A DNA stretch of 64,000 bases from Sedimenticola sp. (GTDB taxonomy: Bacteria; Pseudomonadota; Gammaproteobacteria; Chromatiales; Chromatiaceae). The stretch's first letter is position 1, and the number at the start of each line of letters is the position of its first letter. Made by a program: the position numbers and the translations under genes. Positions 46,185 to 55,474 of the stretch are shown piece by piece. The stretch lies in contig JAMOLT010000010.1 of NCBI GenBank assembly GCA_027068915.1, forward strand, positions 62,001-126,000, given 5' to 3'. The notes beneath the pieces are model-generated. The model had not been told where the DNA came from. It did no database searches and saw only the letters and a list, made by a program, of their open reading frames with translations.

Positions 46185-47945
46185 TCAATATATGCTCAGA
46201 TCATAAGGCATGCGTGCATAAAAGCCCTTTGCATCTGTGAGCGACAGCAAAAGCTGCACCTGCTTCCATGCCGACTGGGTCAGCGGGCCGCTCTCAAGCC
46301 GGGTTTCCATGCCCATGCCTTTCAGTATTTCTTCCATCAAACTTTCTTCTTGCTGATATTCCTCAACTGCATAATCCTCCAGCTTCGCCCTTTCCGCCGC
46401 TGCTGCAATCGCATCCCCCAGACCACCCAGCTTGTCCACCAGGCCCAGCTTCAGCGCCTGTTTTCCTGACCATACGCGTCCCTGGGCAATTTTATGTACT
46501 TCCGCCTTGTCCAGCTTTCTGCCCTCGGCCACCTTTTCCAGGAATCGGGAATAAATATTGTCGATAAATTTCTGGATCACCGCCATTTCCTGTTCGGTTT
46601 TGGGGCGGTACAGGCTGAATACGTCTGCGGCCGGCGCAGTGCGCGCCACCTCCACGTTCAGGCCGATTTCATTGATGAGTTTCTGGATATTCAGAAACAG
46701 GCCAAATACACCGATAGAACCGGTGATGGTGTTTGGCTCGGCATAGATTTCGTCGCCATAGGCGGAAATCCAGTAGCCACCGGAAGCCGCCACCGTACCC
46801 ATGGAAACAACCAATGGCTTCTGTTCCGCCAGCAATATTGTTTCCCTCTGGATGATGTCGGAAGCGCTGGCGCTGCCTCCAGGACTGTTGACGCGCAGCA
46901 CTACAGCCTTGACCTCATCATCATTTCTGGCCTTGCGCAGCAGGGAAGCGATGTAGTCGCCGCCCACCTGATCCTTGTCATTTCCCGAAATAATCTCTCC
47001 TTCCGCATAGATCACAACCAGCTTGTCGCCGGATCCTTCATCCTGCGGCAAGGTGGCGAAATACTGGGATACGGTTTTCTGCCTTTCAATATCTTTACCA
47101 GCCTCGCTTCCTGTCAGTTCGCTGAGTTTGTCACGCACTTCATCGTAGTAAGCCACGGCGGTAACAACGCCTTTTTCCAGCGCCTGCTCAGCTTCAATTA
47201 TGGCATTCTGTTCTGCAAGATTACGCAACACCGATGGGGGTATATTGCGACTGCCGGCGACACTGGCGACCACCTCTGCGAACAGATCATTCAGCAGGAT
47301 ATTGAGCTGCTCACGATTTTCATCGCTCATGTGATCCTGCAGAAACGGTTCTACCGCGGATTTGTACTTCCCCACCCGGGAAACCTGAACATCAATGCCA
47401 TACTTATCAAAAGCATTGCGAAAATACATGATTTCACTGGCAAAGCCATTGAATTCCAGCAGCCCCAGCGGATTCAGTACCAGGTGGCTCGCCGGGGAAA
47501 CAACATACAGGGTTGCCTCATCCAGATTTTCCTGCCAGGTAATGACCGGCTTTCCCGAGGACTTGAACTCCACAATCGCCTCACGAACCTCCTTGAGCGT
47601 AGCCCAACCGGAGGCATAACCGTCACGCACCACATTCCCTTTGATGTACAGCCCGCTGATCCTGTCATCCTTCGCTGCTTCTTGAATTGCACTCACCACT
47701 GTACGCAGGGACTGTTTGCCACTTTCCTGATCCAGCAACGCCTCATTCAACACCGACGCAAAACGCTGCTGTGGCTGCCGATCCACAATCGGCACTCCCA
47801 GGTTAAGGGTCAAAAGTGTCTTGTCCTCTACGGGTTGGGGAATATCCTGCGCAGTCAACGCCAGGCCGATCAGCACCCCGAGTACCACCAGAACCAGAAG
47901 CACCCCGGTAAAGGACGCAAATACAGTTTTCAGAAAATTTTTCAT
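46185..47945 (-). CDS. sppA: Signal peptide peptidase SppA, 67-kDa type
   Basis: A membrane-bound serine protease that degrades cleaved signal peptides. At 586 residues it is the long tandem-domain form. An N-terminal membrane helix precedes two ClpP-like domains. The catalytic Lys lies in RVGKYKSAVEPF and the Ser in AASGGYWIS, with the conserved VNSPGGSASASD between them. It lies 70 bp after menA on the same strand. Confidence 0.95.
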   Translation of the reverse strand: MKNFLKTVFASFTGVLLVLVVLGVLIGLALTAQDIPQPVEDKTLLTLNLGVPIVDRQPQQRFASVLNEALLDQESGKQSLRTVVSAIQEAAKDDRISGLYIKGNVVRDGYASGWATLKEVREAIVEFKSSGKPVITWQENLDEATLYVVSPASHLVLNPLGLLEFNGFASEIMYFRNAFDKYGIDVQVSRVGKYKSAVEPFLQDHMSDENREQLNILLNDLFAEVVASVAGSRNIPPSVLRNLAEQNAIIEAEQALEKGVVTAVAYYDEVRDKLSELTGSEAGKDIERQKTVSQYFATLPQDEGSGDKLVVIYAEGEIISGNDKDQVGGDYIASLLRKARNDDEVKAVVLRVNSPGGSASASDIIQRETILLAEQKPLVVSMGTVAASGGYWISAYGDEIYAEPNTITGSIGVFGLFLNIQKLINEIGLNVEVARTAPAADVFSLYRPKTEQEMAVIQKFIDNIYSRFLEKVAEGRKLDKAEVHKIAQGRVWSGKQALKLGLVDKLGGLGDAIAAAAERAKLEDYAVEEYQQEESLMEEILKGMGMETRLESGPLTQSAWKQVQLLLSLTDAKGFYARMPYDLSIY

Positions 47946-47986
47946 ATCACAGATGACCTGTTTCAGGCAGCAAGACAGGCATTTGA

Positions 47987-48007
47987 GCGCGAATCGGTAT
48001 TTCGCGC
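47987..48007. terminator. Hairpin after menA
   Basis: GCGCGAA (47987-47993) pairs with TTCGCGC (48001-48007), 7 bp with a 7-base loop, starting nine bases past the menA stop. There is no T-tract, so it may be a processing or Rho-linked site rather than a true terminator. Confidence 0.35.
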
Positions 48008-48015
48008 AAGTCCAT

Positions 48016-48888
48016 TCAAAAAATCAGTGCTGCGCAAAAAACCGCGGAAAAGACCAGCTGGAAGCGTGCTGTGTCCGCCAGCAGACGATTGAGCTCTTTC
48101 CCGGCGGGCAAGGTAAAGGCCTGGAGGATCAAGTACAGAGCCACGGGAAGCAACAGCCCCGGCAGCCAGGAAATCAAATCCGTCACATACAGGCATAGCA
48201 GCAACAGGAAAGGTGACAATACCAGCAAGGCATACTCCACCTGGCTGGCCTTGGGCGGCAGCAACACCGCCAGGGTCTTGCGCCCGCTCCTGGCATCGGT
48301 TTGGCGATCCCGATAATTGTTCACCACCAGCACGGCGGCGGCAAACGACCCCAGCATGCTGCCGGCCAGCAGCGCCGCCGGACTGATCTGTCCAGTTTGC
48401 AGGTAGTAGCTGCCCAGGGTGGCGCCCAGGCCAAAAAACAGGAACACAAACAGCTCTCCAAGGGGCGTTGCCGAGATGGGCCATGGCCCACCGGAATAGG
48501 CCGCTCCTGCAGCCAGGGAGACCAGGCCCAGCAGCAGGATGGGCCACCCACCCACTGCCACCAGGTAGATTCCCAGAACAAAGGCGCAGGCAAACGCAAG
48601 CAATGCACCCCGCTGTACCATTGTTGCAGTAAGCCAGCCCTGGGCCGTTGCCCGTGGGGGTCCCAACCGGTCGGGACCATCTGTACCCTTGCGCGCATCG
48701 GCGGCATCATTGTGCAGATTGGTGCCAATCTGTATGCATACGGCCGCCAGCAGCGCAGCCAGGGCGGGCAGCAGCTGCAAGCCGCCCTTTTCCGCCCAGG
48801 CCAGGCAGGTGCCGGTCAGCACCGGGCTGACGGACAAACCCAGGGTTTTGGGGCGAATCGCTGACAGCCAAACGGTCAGGGGGCTCAT
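48016..48888 (-). CDS. menA: 1,4-dihydroxy-2-naphthoate polyprenyltransferase
   Basis: Prenylates DHNA to demethylmenaquinone at the inner membrane. A 290-residue UbiA-type enzyme with eight or nine helices. The first Asp-rich motif is NLHNDAADARKGTD and the second is NNYRDRQTDARSG. The N-terminus WLSAIRPKTLGLSVSPVLTG is typical of MenA. It is the last gene of the nos-men run, three bases after menB. Confidence 0.95.
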   Translation of the reverse strand: MSPLTVWLSAIRPKTLGLSVSPVLTGTCLAWAEKGGLQLLPALAALLAAVCIQIGTNLHNDAADARKGTDGPDRLGPPRATAQGWLTATMVQRGALLAFACAFVLGIYLVAVGGWPILLLGLVSLAAGAAYSGGPWPISATPLGELFVFLFFGLGATLGSYYLQTGQISPAALLAGSMLGSFAAAVLVVNNYRDRQTDARSGRKTLAVLLPPKASQVEYALLVLSPFLLLLCLYVTDLISWLPGLLLPVALYLILQAFTLPAGKELNRLLADTARFQLVFSAVFCAALIF

Positions 48889-48891
48889 CGC

Positions 48892-49713
48892 TCAGGGGCG
48901 GCGGGGGAACTTGCTGAAATCCGGCTCCCGTTTTTCCAGAAAGGCATCCCGGCCTTCCTGCGCTTCCACAGACATGTAAAACAGTGCCGTGGCGTTACCC
49001 GCCAGCTCCTGAATACCCGCCAAGCCGTCGGTATCGGCGTTGAAACCCGCCTTGAGCACACGCAGGGCAGTAGGTGAGTGCTTGAGCATCTGCCTGCACC
49101 AGCGCAGGGTTTCTTCCTCCAGTTCCGCCAGGGGCACCACGGCATTCACCAAGCCCATTTCCAGGGCTTCCCCGGCATCGTACTGACGGCACAGAAACCA
49201 GATTTCCTTGGCTTTTTTCAGCCCCACTGTGCGCGCCATCAGGCCCGCCCCCAGGCCCGCATCAAAAGAGCCGACTCTGGGGCCGGTCTGACCGAAGCGG
49301 GCATTGTCCGCGGCTATAGTCAGGTCGCAAACCAGGTGCAGCACATGACCACCGCCGATGGCGTATCCTGCCACCATGGCGATGACCGGTTTGGGCAGGC
49401 GCCGGATCTGCATCTGCAGGTCCAGTACATTCAAATGCTGTACGCCCTGTTCGTCCTTGTATCCACCCTCTGTACCACGCACTTTTTGATCCCCGCCGGA
49501 ACAAAAAGCCTTGTCCCCTTCGCCGGTAAGGATGATAACGCCGACATCCACATCATGATGCGCATGATGAAAGGCGTCGATAAGTTCCTTGACGGTCTGG
49601 GGGCGAAATGCATTTCGCACCTGGGGACGATTGATGGTGATTTTCGCCACCCCATCGAGATGTTCATAGCGTATGTCTTCAAACTGCTCTTCCAGCAGGC
49701 GATTCCAGTTCAT
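48892..49713 (-). CDS. menB: 1,4-dihydroxy-2-naphthoyl-CoA synthase
   Basis: Closes o-succinylbenzoyl-CoA to DHNA-CoA. A crotonase-fold protein of 273 residues from the ATG at 49713 ([18 protein letters not shown]). MenB marks: [49 protein letters not shown] and [11 protein letters not shown] longer frame to 49740 overlaps menD and is not needed. It lies 14 bp after menD. Confidence 0.95.
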   Translation of the reverse strand: MNWNRLLEEQFEDIRYEHLDGVAKITINRPQVRNAFRPQTVKELIDAFHHAHHDVDVGVIILTGEGDKAFCSGGDQKVRGTEGGYKDEQGVQHLNVLDLQMQIRRLPKPVIAMVAGYAIGGGHVLHLVCDLTIAADNARFGQTGPRVGSFDAGLGAGLMARTVGLKKAKEIWFLCRQYDAGEALEMGLVNAVVPLAELEEETLRWCRQMLKHSPTALRVLKAGFNADTDGLAGIQELAGNATALFYMSVEAQEGRDAFLEKREPDFSKFPRRP

Positions 49714-49727
49714 AGGAGAAAACCCCG

Positions 49728-51404
49728 TCAATCCGCCCATTGCGCAGCAACGTTCTGGTGCAGCGCATTGCTGTGGGCACTATCGATAACAATTTCAATC
49801 AGCTGCATTCCTTTCCCCCGTATTGCCCGGGAAAAAGCCTGCGCAAAAGCATTCATATCCCGCACCTGCACGGAGGTCACGCCGAATGCAGCGCTTGCCT
49901 GTCCGTAGTCCAACGCTACCGGGGTGCGCCAGCAGGCGTCATATTCGGGAAGCGCCCGCTGGGGCAGGAAATCAAAGATACCGCCTCCCTGGTTGTTCAG
50001 CAGCAACAATATCATATCCTGATGCCGCGCAAGCGCCAGGGCATTGAGATCATGAAAGAACGCCAGATCACCAACGATTCCCAGTACCTTTCCCTCTCCC
50101 CGCCACATGCTGGCGATCCCCGCCAGGGTGGACAGGTTTCCATCGATGCCGCTGGCGCCACGGTTGCCATGAACAGCAATATCCTTGTTGCCCGTGGAAT
50201 ACGCATCCAGGAAGCGCACCGACATGGAATTCCCGCTGAACAACAGGCTTTGCTCCGGCAATTCCTCCAACGCATGACGAACGACCAGCGCTTCCAGGGG
50301 TAAATCCAGCTGCTGTAACCGGGTTTCCGCCTGCTGGTTCAGCGCTCGCCAGGCTTTCAACCAATCCGGCGCGGGCGGCGGTAATTTCCGGGAAAGCAGC
50401 TGTCGGCAAAGATGTTGGGCGGATACTGGCAGCGTTTCTATGACCATTCCAGGTCTGTCCATGGAGCGCCCGGAGGCATCCACCCACCAGTAGGGCGCAT
50501 GACCCTGTTCATCCAGATACTGTTGCAAGGTTTTGGATACGGGAGTACCACCAAAGTGCAGTACCCACTCTGCCCGCAATTGCACGGCATTCGTCTTGCT
50601 GCGCAGGAACAGATCATAGCGACTGATCGCACCTCCCGAAGAGACAAAGCGCAAACCGGAAAGAGGATCTGCAAGCACCGGACAACCCAAAACCTCACCC
50701 AGGTGCAGCGCATCGGCGCAGGCGGCTCCCGGCCCGCAGATGATGACGCCTTTTGATCCGGCCAGGGTTGCCGCAAGGCCTTGCAGCTCATCCTGGGACA
50801 ATGCCGGTTGCGCCTTGGTCAGGGTCTTCACTTCCACAGCAGATAAGGATTGAGGCAGGAATTTTGGCGTCAGAGGTTCCCGCAGGGAAATATTGGCATG
50901 CACCGGCCCGGCGGCTACTCCGGCAGACTCCCTGACCAGCTGCCTTCCCAGCATCCGCAGGCGATGCAATGCGGCCGGGGAAAACCCGGCAGCAGGCAGC
51001 TGGTGAAACGCCCGCACATGGGAGCCAAACAGCTTGATCTGATCAATGGTCTGATTGGCCATGCACTGCTGCAGCTCCCAGGGACGGTCGGCGCTGAGCA
51101 GAATCAATGGAATTTGTTGCTGCTTGGCCTCCACCACAGCCGGAAACCAGTTGGCGACGGCAGTGCCGGAAGTGCAGATCAGTGCCACCGGCTTCCCGCT
51201 CGCCATGGCCATACCCAGGGCGAAATAACCGCCCCCTCGCTCGTCCACCGCCACATGATACTGCAACTGGGGATGTAGCACGGCGGCCAGGGTCAGGGGA
51301 GTATTGCGCGATCCGGGAGAAAGCACCACCTGCTCCACCCCGGCGCCAACCAGTCCATCCAACAACGCCAGGCACCAGTCCAGATTGCATCTGCCCTGAT
51401 CCAT
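49728..51404 (-). CDS. menD: 2-succinyl-5-enolpyruvyl-6-hydroxy-3-cyclohexene-1-carboxylate synthase
   Basis: A thiamine diphosphate enzyme joining isochorismate and 2-oxoglutarate (SEPHCHC synthase). A protein of 558 residues from the ATG at 51404, which overlaps the menF stop by one base (TAATG). Pyr domain: [15 protein letters not shown] and the cofactor-activating Glu region [16 protein letters not shown] domain: [28 protein letters not shown] and [18 protein letters not shown] longer frame to 51536 lies inside menF. Confidence 0.95.
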   Translation of the reverse strand: MDQGRCNLDWCLALLDGLVGAGVEQVVLSPGSRNTPLTLAAVLHPQLQYHVAVDERGGGYFALGMAMASGKPVALICTSGTAVANWFPAVVEAKQQQIPLILLSADRPWELQQCMANQTIDQIKLFGSHVRAFHQLPAAGFSPAALHRLRMLGRQLVRESAGVAAGPVHANISLREPLTPKFLPQSLSAVEVKTLTKAQPALSQDELQGLAATLAGSKGVIICGPGAACADALHLGEVLGCPVLADPLSGLRFVSSGGAISRYDLFLRSKTNAVQLRAEWVLHFGGTPVSKTLQQYLDEQGHAPYWWVDASGRSMDRPGMVIETLPVSAQHLCRQLLSRKLPPPAPDWLKAWRALNQQAETRLQQLDLPLEALVVRHALEELPEQSLLFSGNSMSVRFLDAYSTGNKDIAVHGNRGASGIDGNLSTLAGIASMWRGEGKVLGIVGDLAFFHDLNALALARHQDMILLLLNNQGGGIFDFLPQRALPEYDACWRTPVALDYGQASAAFGVTSVQVRDMNAFAQAFSRAIRGKGMQLIEIVIDSAHSNALHQNVAAQWAD

Positions 51405-52780
51405 TAGCGGGTCATTGCGTTCAACATGGGCGCGAACTTGAGCAGAGTCTCCTGCAGCTCCTGTTCCGGGTTCGACACCGGAGTAATGCCGGCCCCGGCA
51501 TAAAGCCGGGCGGTTTTGCCCTGTATCAGGGCGCAACGCAGTATTACCGACATCTGTGCCTCGAAATTGTCACCCAGCCAGCCGAAAGCACCGGTATACC
51601 ATCCACGCGAAAGCCGCTCATGCCGTCGAATCCACGCCAATGCAGCGCTCCGGGGCATACCACCCACGGCGGGAGTAGGATGCAAGGCTTCGAGAATCTG
51701 CAGGGGACGCACGGCAGGCCTTGGCCTGGCGACGACCGATGTGTACAGGTGGGAAAGGGAGCGAAAGGAAAGAGGCCGAGCGGCCTTGTCTGTCTTCAGG
51801 TCGGTGCAAAACGGCTCCAGGGCTTTCTCGATGGCCCGCACCACCGGGGCATGTTCATAGGCTTCCATTTCCGCATTCGGCTGGCATATATGGGCGGGAA
51901 AAGTGCCCGCCAGGGCGTCACAATGAATGCGCTCTGCATTCATGTCGAAAAGCTTCTCCGGCGTTGCGGCAAGCAACACCTCCCGCCCGAAACTTACCGA
52001 AAGCATGGTGCAGCCGGGGTATTGTCTGGCCAGGGACGGAAGCAGCTGACGGTGAGGAACCAGCGTCGGAAACCGCAGCTTCAGCTGGCGCGTCAGTACT
52101 ACTTTTTCCAGCTCGCCTTCGCGCATGGCGTCTATCGCCTCCGCAACACCGCTCTTCCAGGTGGACGCTTCGGGCGACTCGGTCTGCAGAAACGCCGCTG
52201 GCGCTGCCGGTGCCATGGCACCATCGCCCCGCAATGCGGATCGCAGTTGTTTGATCCAGCCGCTGATCACGTTCTCGGGCTGGGTATCCTCGTCACGAAA
52301 ATAGTTGAACGTCAGGACACAGCGTCCATTCTTCCATTCAAACAACAGTTGCGGGATATACAGGCCGGCACTGTCGAATCCCTGCCAGCATTCTTGCGCC
52401 TCGAATGCCGGGTCGAAAGCATGCCCGAGAAAGGCTCGCGCTTTGGCGCGCCCGCTCCCCTGGGTGATTCTCGTCCAGCGGGCCTGGAGCTTTTGGTAGG
52501 CTGCATCCAGTTCCTGAAAGCGCCCCGCGCCCTGTGCGGCCTGGGAAAACGCCATACCCAGCCCCAGCAGACGGTGGCTTCTGGCGGGTTGGTGCCAGTA
52601 CAGCCAGATCCGTGCTTGGGCGGGCGGCGCTGCCAGCTCCCTCACGGGCACCTCGAAGGCAATGGACAGCAAGCCCCGCTGCGCGCCGGACAGGAGGGGC
52701 AAGGCCAGCTGGCGAAGCTCCAGACGCAAGCGCCCCAGCCACACAGGTATGGGTTGCAGCTTGTCTGCGCCTTGCACCAC
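51404..52780 (-). CDS. menF: Isochorismate synthase
   Basis: Converts chorismate to isochorismate, opening the menaquinone branch. 458 residues, with a chorismate-binding C-terminal domain: EKVVLTRQLKLRF, DALAGTFPA, FRSLSHLYTSVVARPRP, LHPTPAVGG and GAFGWLGD. The C-terminus YAGAGITPVSNPEQELQET is canonical. It begins the menF-D-B-A set, four bases after a small nos-linked gene. menH, menC and menE are not present here. Confidence 0.93.
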   Translation of the reverse strand: MVQGADKLQPIPVWLGRLRLELRQLALPLLSGAQRGLLSIAFEVPVRELAAPPAQARIWLYWHQPARSHRLLGLGMAFSQAAQGAGRFQELDAAYQKLQARWTRITQGSGRAKARAFLGHAFDPAFEAQECWQGFDSAGLYIPQLLFEWKNGRCVLTFNYFRDEDTQPENVISGWIKQLRSALRGDGAMAPAAPAAFLQTESPEASTWKSGVAEAIDAMREGELEKVVLTRQLKLRFPTLVPHRQLLPSLARQYPGCTMLSVSFGREVLLAATPEKLFDMNAERIHCDALAGTFPAHICQPNAEMEAYEHAPVVRAIEKALEPFCTDLKTDKAARPLSFRSLSHLYTSVVARPRPAVRPLQILEALHPTPAVGGMPRSAALAWIRRHERLSRGWYTGAFGWLGDNFEAQMSVILRCALIQGKTARLYAGAGITPVSNPEQELQETLLKFAPMLNAMTR

Positions 52781-52784
52781 GGGA

Positions 52785-53252
52785 CTATTTTATGGTTTCG
52801 AAGCGGTAGGGAATGATGATCAGGCCTTCCGGCGTATCCAACATGACCCTGGCTTCCCAGTCCATGCGCTGGCGGATGCAGACCGGCAACAACCCTTCTC
52901 CTTCAAACCGGCCCTCTTCCACAGACTGCAAACGCGGGCGGTTATAGCCCATGTTCATGGTTACTCCGGAAAAATCCACTTCCACTTTCCTCGCCTTTCT
53001 GCCCTGCACCCGCACCTGAAGCTGCAGGGGCTTGGTCAGGGGAATCGTCCGGGGAAGGATGCTGAATTCCACTTTGCCGCCACCGGGCAGCTCCGCCGCG
53101 CACGGGCCTTGGCGCAAATCGCAATCGGACAGGGGCAGCACCTGGGCGGGGCCAGGCTCGAAATAATCACGGAAATAGTAGGCTACTCCACCCAAAATGG
53201 CAGCGGCCAGAAAAATAATACCGGGAACCAGCCAGTTTTTCTTTTCTGCCAC
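52785..53252 (-). CDS. Small anchored periplasmic protein between nosY and menF
   Basis: A 155-residue protein with one N-terminal membrane helix (about 7-26, LVPGIIFLAAAILGGVAYYF). The outward beta-rich domain contains CDLRQGPCAAELPGGG, VTMNMGYNRPRL and GEGLLPVCIRQRMDWEARV. The Met-x-Met pair, the late C-x-x-x-x-M and the general strand pattern recall YtkA/FixH-like copper-linked domains, but I cannot assign a family. It sits 11 bp after nosY and 4 bp before menF, so it links the two halves of the operon. A role in copper delivery to NosZ is possible. Confidence 0.65.
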   Translation of the reverse strand: MAEKKNWLVPGIIFLAAAILGGVAYYFRDYFEPGPAQVLPLSDCDLRQGPCAAELPGGGKVEFSILPRTIPLTKPLQLQVRVQGRKARKVEVDFSGVTMNMGYNRPRLQSVEEGRFEGEGLLPVCIRQRMDWEARVMLDTPEGLIIIPYRFETIK

Positions 53253-53263
53253 GAGCAGCCCTC

Positions 53264-54091
53264 CTAAGGCAGATCGCCTTTACGGAACAGGCGGTACCCC
53301 AGCCATGCACACAGAGAGCCCACCAACAGCGGATACACCAGTGCCCACAGCAGATAGCCGGTTTCGCCAAAGTTGTCCAGAATCACATAGGCAGAAGGCC
53401 CCAGCAGCACCAGTTGGGGATCGAACAGCAACATGGCGCCGGTACGGAATACCTGCAATGGATTGGCCAGGGCAATGGCGATGATGGTTTCCGGGGGCAG
53501 CCCCTGCTTGATCAGGGATCCCAGCAGAATCAGATCCAGGAATAGCAGCAAAAACAACCAGATGAGAAATGCCGCACCGGTAGCCACATCAGAGGAACGC
53601 GCCAGAGTGGAAACCAGCATACCGATACCAAGAAAGCACCAGGCCAGAGAAATCAGAAAACCGGTATAGAACAGCACCTGGATCCAGGGGATTTCCACAC
53701 CCTTGAAAATACCCCAGGCGACAGCACCGAACATGGCCAGCACCACCGGTAGAAAAACCACAAAAAACCGCCCCAGCAGCTTGCCCCAGAACCAGCTCGC
53801 CAGGCTCACGGGAAGAGACAGCATGTATTCGAAGATGCCCGCCTCCCTGTCACCGGCGACGGAGCGAACCGTGGTAATCAGCACGAACAAGGGCAACACC
53901 GCCATGGTGATTTGCAGATAGGTCACCAACATCCGCGACAGGCCGGTAAAACCCATGATGCGCGATTCGGTCAGGCCGGAGACAAACAGCGCCACCACCA
54001 CGCCACCGAAAACCAGGGTGTAGACCATGAACCAGCGCGAGCGAAGGGATTCACTGATATCTGCTATCGCAGTCAGCATCAAGTGTTTCAT
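53264..54091 (-). CDS. nosY: NosY, ABC permease for N2O reductase maturation
   Basis: A 275-residue ABC-2 type permease with six or so membrane helices, beginning MKHLMLTAIADISESLRSRW. Characteristic: SVAGDREAGIFEYMLSLPV and LVSTLARSSDVATGAAF. With NosF and NosD it supports assembly of the copper-sulfide CuZ site. It lies six bases after nosL. Confidence 0.92.
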   Translation of the reverse strand: MKHLMLTAIADISESLRSRWFMVYTLVFGGVVVALFVSGLTESRIMGFTGLSRMLVTYLQITMAVLPLFVLITTVRSVAGDREAGIFEYMLSLPVSLASWFWGKLLGRFFVVFLPVVLAMFGAVAWGIFKGVEIPWIQVLFYTGFLISLAWCFLGIGMLVSTLARSSDVATGAAFLIWLFLLLFLDLILLGSLIKQGLPPETIIAIALANPLQVFRTGAMLLFDPQLVLLGPSAYVILDNFGETGYLLWALVYPLLVGSLCAWLGYRLFRKGDLP

Positions 54092-54097
54092 GAAAGG

Positions 54098-54580
54098 CTA
54101 TTCTCCTGGTTCGCCATGGCCGTGGCTGTCGCCACGATGGCTATGGGTTTGTTCTTCTATAGTATAGACATGCTTCTTCGCTGCTTCAAAATCCAGCGCG
54201 GCTTCTTCTTTCTCAGGAGTGGCACCCAGTCCATAGCCCATGGGCGTGACTTTTCCCGTGACATACCAGGCCTTGCGGGCATCGATCCAGTTGCCATTGC
54301 GGTAATCCGTCACCCACACTTCTGTGGAAGGATTGTCTTTCCAGGGCTGCTGATCCAGCCAGATCACCGCGCAGCCGATATCATCAAATTTGTACAGCTT
54401 GCCTTTCTCTCCGGCGGGGCCGCCACGCACCTGGGCGGAATAGTTGTGATCACTCACCGTCATGGCGCAACGCGCACAGACCTCCCTGTCCCAGCGCACC
54501 TTGCCCGGCCCCGTGTCCGGCTCGCCGGAACAACCGGCAAGCGCCAGCAACAAGCCGAGGGCGCCAATGACACTACGCAT
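54098..54580 (-). CDS. nosL: NosL, copper-chaperone lipoprotein
   Basis: A 160-residue lipoprotein with lipobox LALAGC and the NosL copper(I) motif CARCAMTVSDHNYSAQ. Next come the fragments KFDDIGCAVIWLDQQ and VTDYRNGNWIDARKAWYV. It delivers copper to the CuZ site in complex with NosDFY. Its start overlaps the end of nosF by 8 bp. A His/Glu-rich tail (HSHRGDSHGHGEP) could also bind metal. Confidence 0.93.
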   Translation of the reverse strand: MRSVIGALGLLLALAGCSGEPDTGPGKVRWDREVCARCAMTVSDHNYSAQVRGGPAGEKGKLYKFDDIGCAVIWLDQQPWKDNPSTEVWVTDYRNGNWIDARKAWYVTGKVTPMGYGLGATPEKEEAALDFEAAKKHVYTIEEQTHSHRGDSHGHGEPGE

Positions 54581-55439
54581 CCTGCGCTTCGTCCAGATGG
54601 ATGCCTTTCAGGATGGCGGCATAACGGGAGAGCATCCCGAGAAAACGCAGGCGGTCGGGCCCGGCTACCCGTCCCTCCCAGATCGTTTCATCCCGCACGT
54701 CACGGAAACCCCATTCGGATACGGTCTGGGCGAACGCCTTGCTGGGGCGCACCAGGGTCAGGCGACAGCGGAGCATGCTGGTCATATCCACATCATCCGC
54801 CACATGGTCATTGAGTACGATCTCTCCCTGATCCATTTCCACCACGCGGTTCACCAGAGAGGCAACTTCATCCAGGCGGTGACTGGAAATAACCATCGCC
54901 GCCTTGTCGCGCCTTGCCTCGAGCAGCTGGAAAAAGATATGGCGGGCTTCGGGATCGAGATTGGCGGCGGGTTCATCCAGCACTAGCAGCGTACATTCCC
55001 GCCCCAAGGCGATGCTGATGAGCATTTTCTGCTTCTGCCCGCCGGACAGCTTGTTGAAGGGCTGGCGGCGGATCTTGCGAATATCCAGACCCAGCTCCTG
55101 CGCCACAGCAATCATATTGTCCGGGTTGCTGTCGCATACTCCGGCGGCGAAGCGTATCAGCTGTCCCACCGGCATTTTCAGGGGCGGGGAGATCTGCGGT
55201 ACGAAACCTACCTGTTTGAGGACATCGGTACGATGCTGGCGCGGCTCCAGCCCATTTACAGTTACTTTCCCGCCACACTGATATTCCCCTAGCAGGCAGC
55301 GGATCATGGTGGTTTTTCCAGCACCGTTGGAGCCAACCAGGGCAACACGGTCGCCCCGGTCAATTTGCAGGTCAATGCCCTTGAGCACTTCTACCCGGCG
55401 AAAGCGCTTGGTGACGCCATGAAATTCAATCATTGCCAT
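54573..55439 (-). CDS. nosF: NosF, ABC ATPase for N2O reductase maturation
   Basis: A 288-residue ABC ATPase: Walker A GSNGAGKTT, Q-loop VPQISPP, signature KLSGGQKQK, Walker B LLVLDEPAANLD and the switch His in SSHRLDE. It powers NosY/NosD in CuZ maturation. It overlaps nosL by 8 bp and lies 35 bp after nosH, the largest gap in this operon. Confidence 0.93.
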   Translation of the reverse strand: MAMIEFHGVTKRFRRVEVLKGIDLQIDRGDRVALVGSNGAGKTTMIRCLLGEYQCGGKVTVNGLEPRQHRTDVLKQVGFVPQISPPLKMPVGQLIRFAAGVCDSNPDNMIAVAQELGLDIRKIRRQPFNKLSGGQKQKMLISIALGRECTLLVLDEPAANLDPEARHIFFQLLEARRDKAAMVISSHRLDEVASLVNRVVEMDQGEIVLNDHVADDVDMTSMLRCRLTLVRPSKAFAQTVSEWGFRDVRDETIWEGRVAGPDRLRFLGMLSRYAAILKGIHLDEAQDA

Positions 55440-55474
55440 TATTTGTCACTTAAAACTGCGGGGCCACAAGAATA

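Noticed and set aside
46494-48092. A 532-codon rightward frame opposite sppA
   Set aside because: Antisense to a complete SppA. The product has the composition of a shadow frame.
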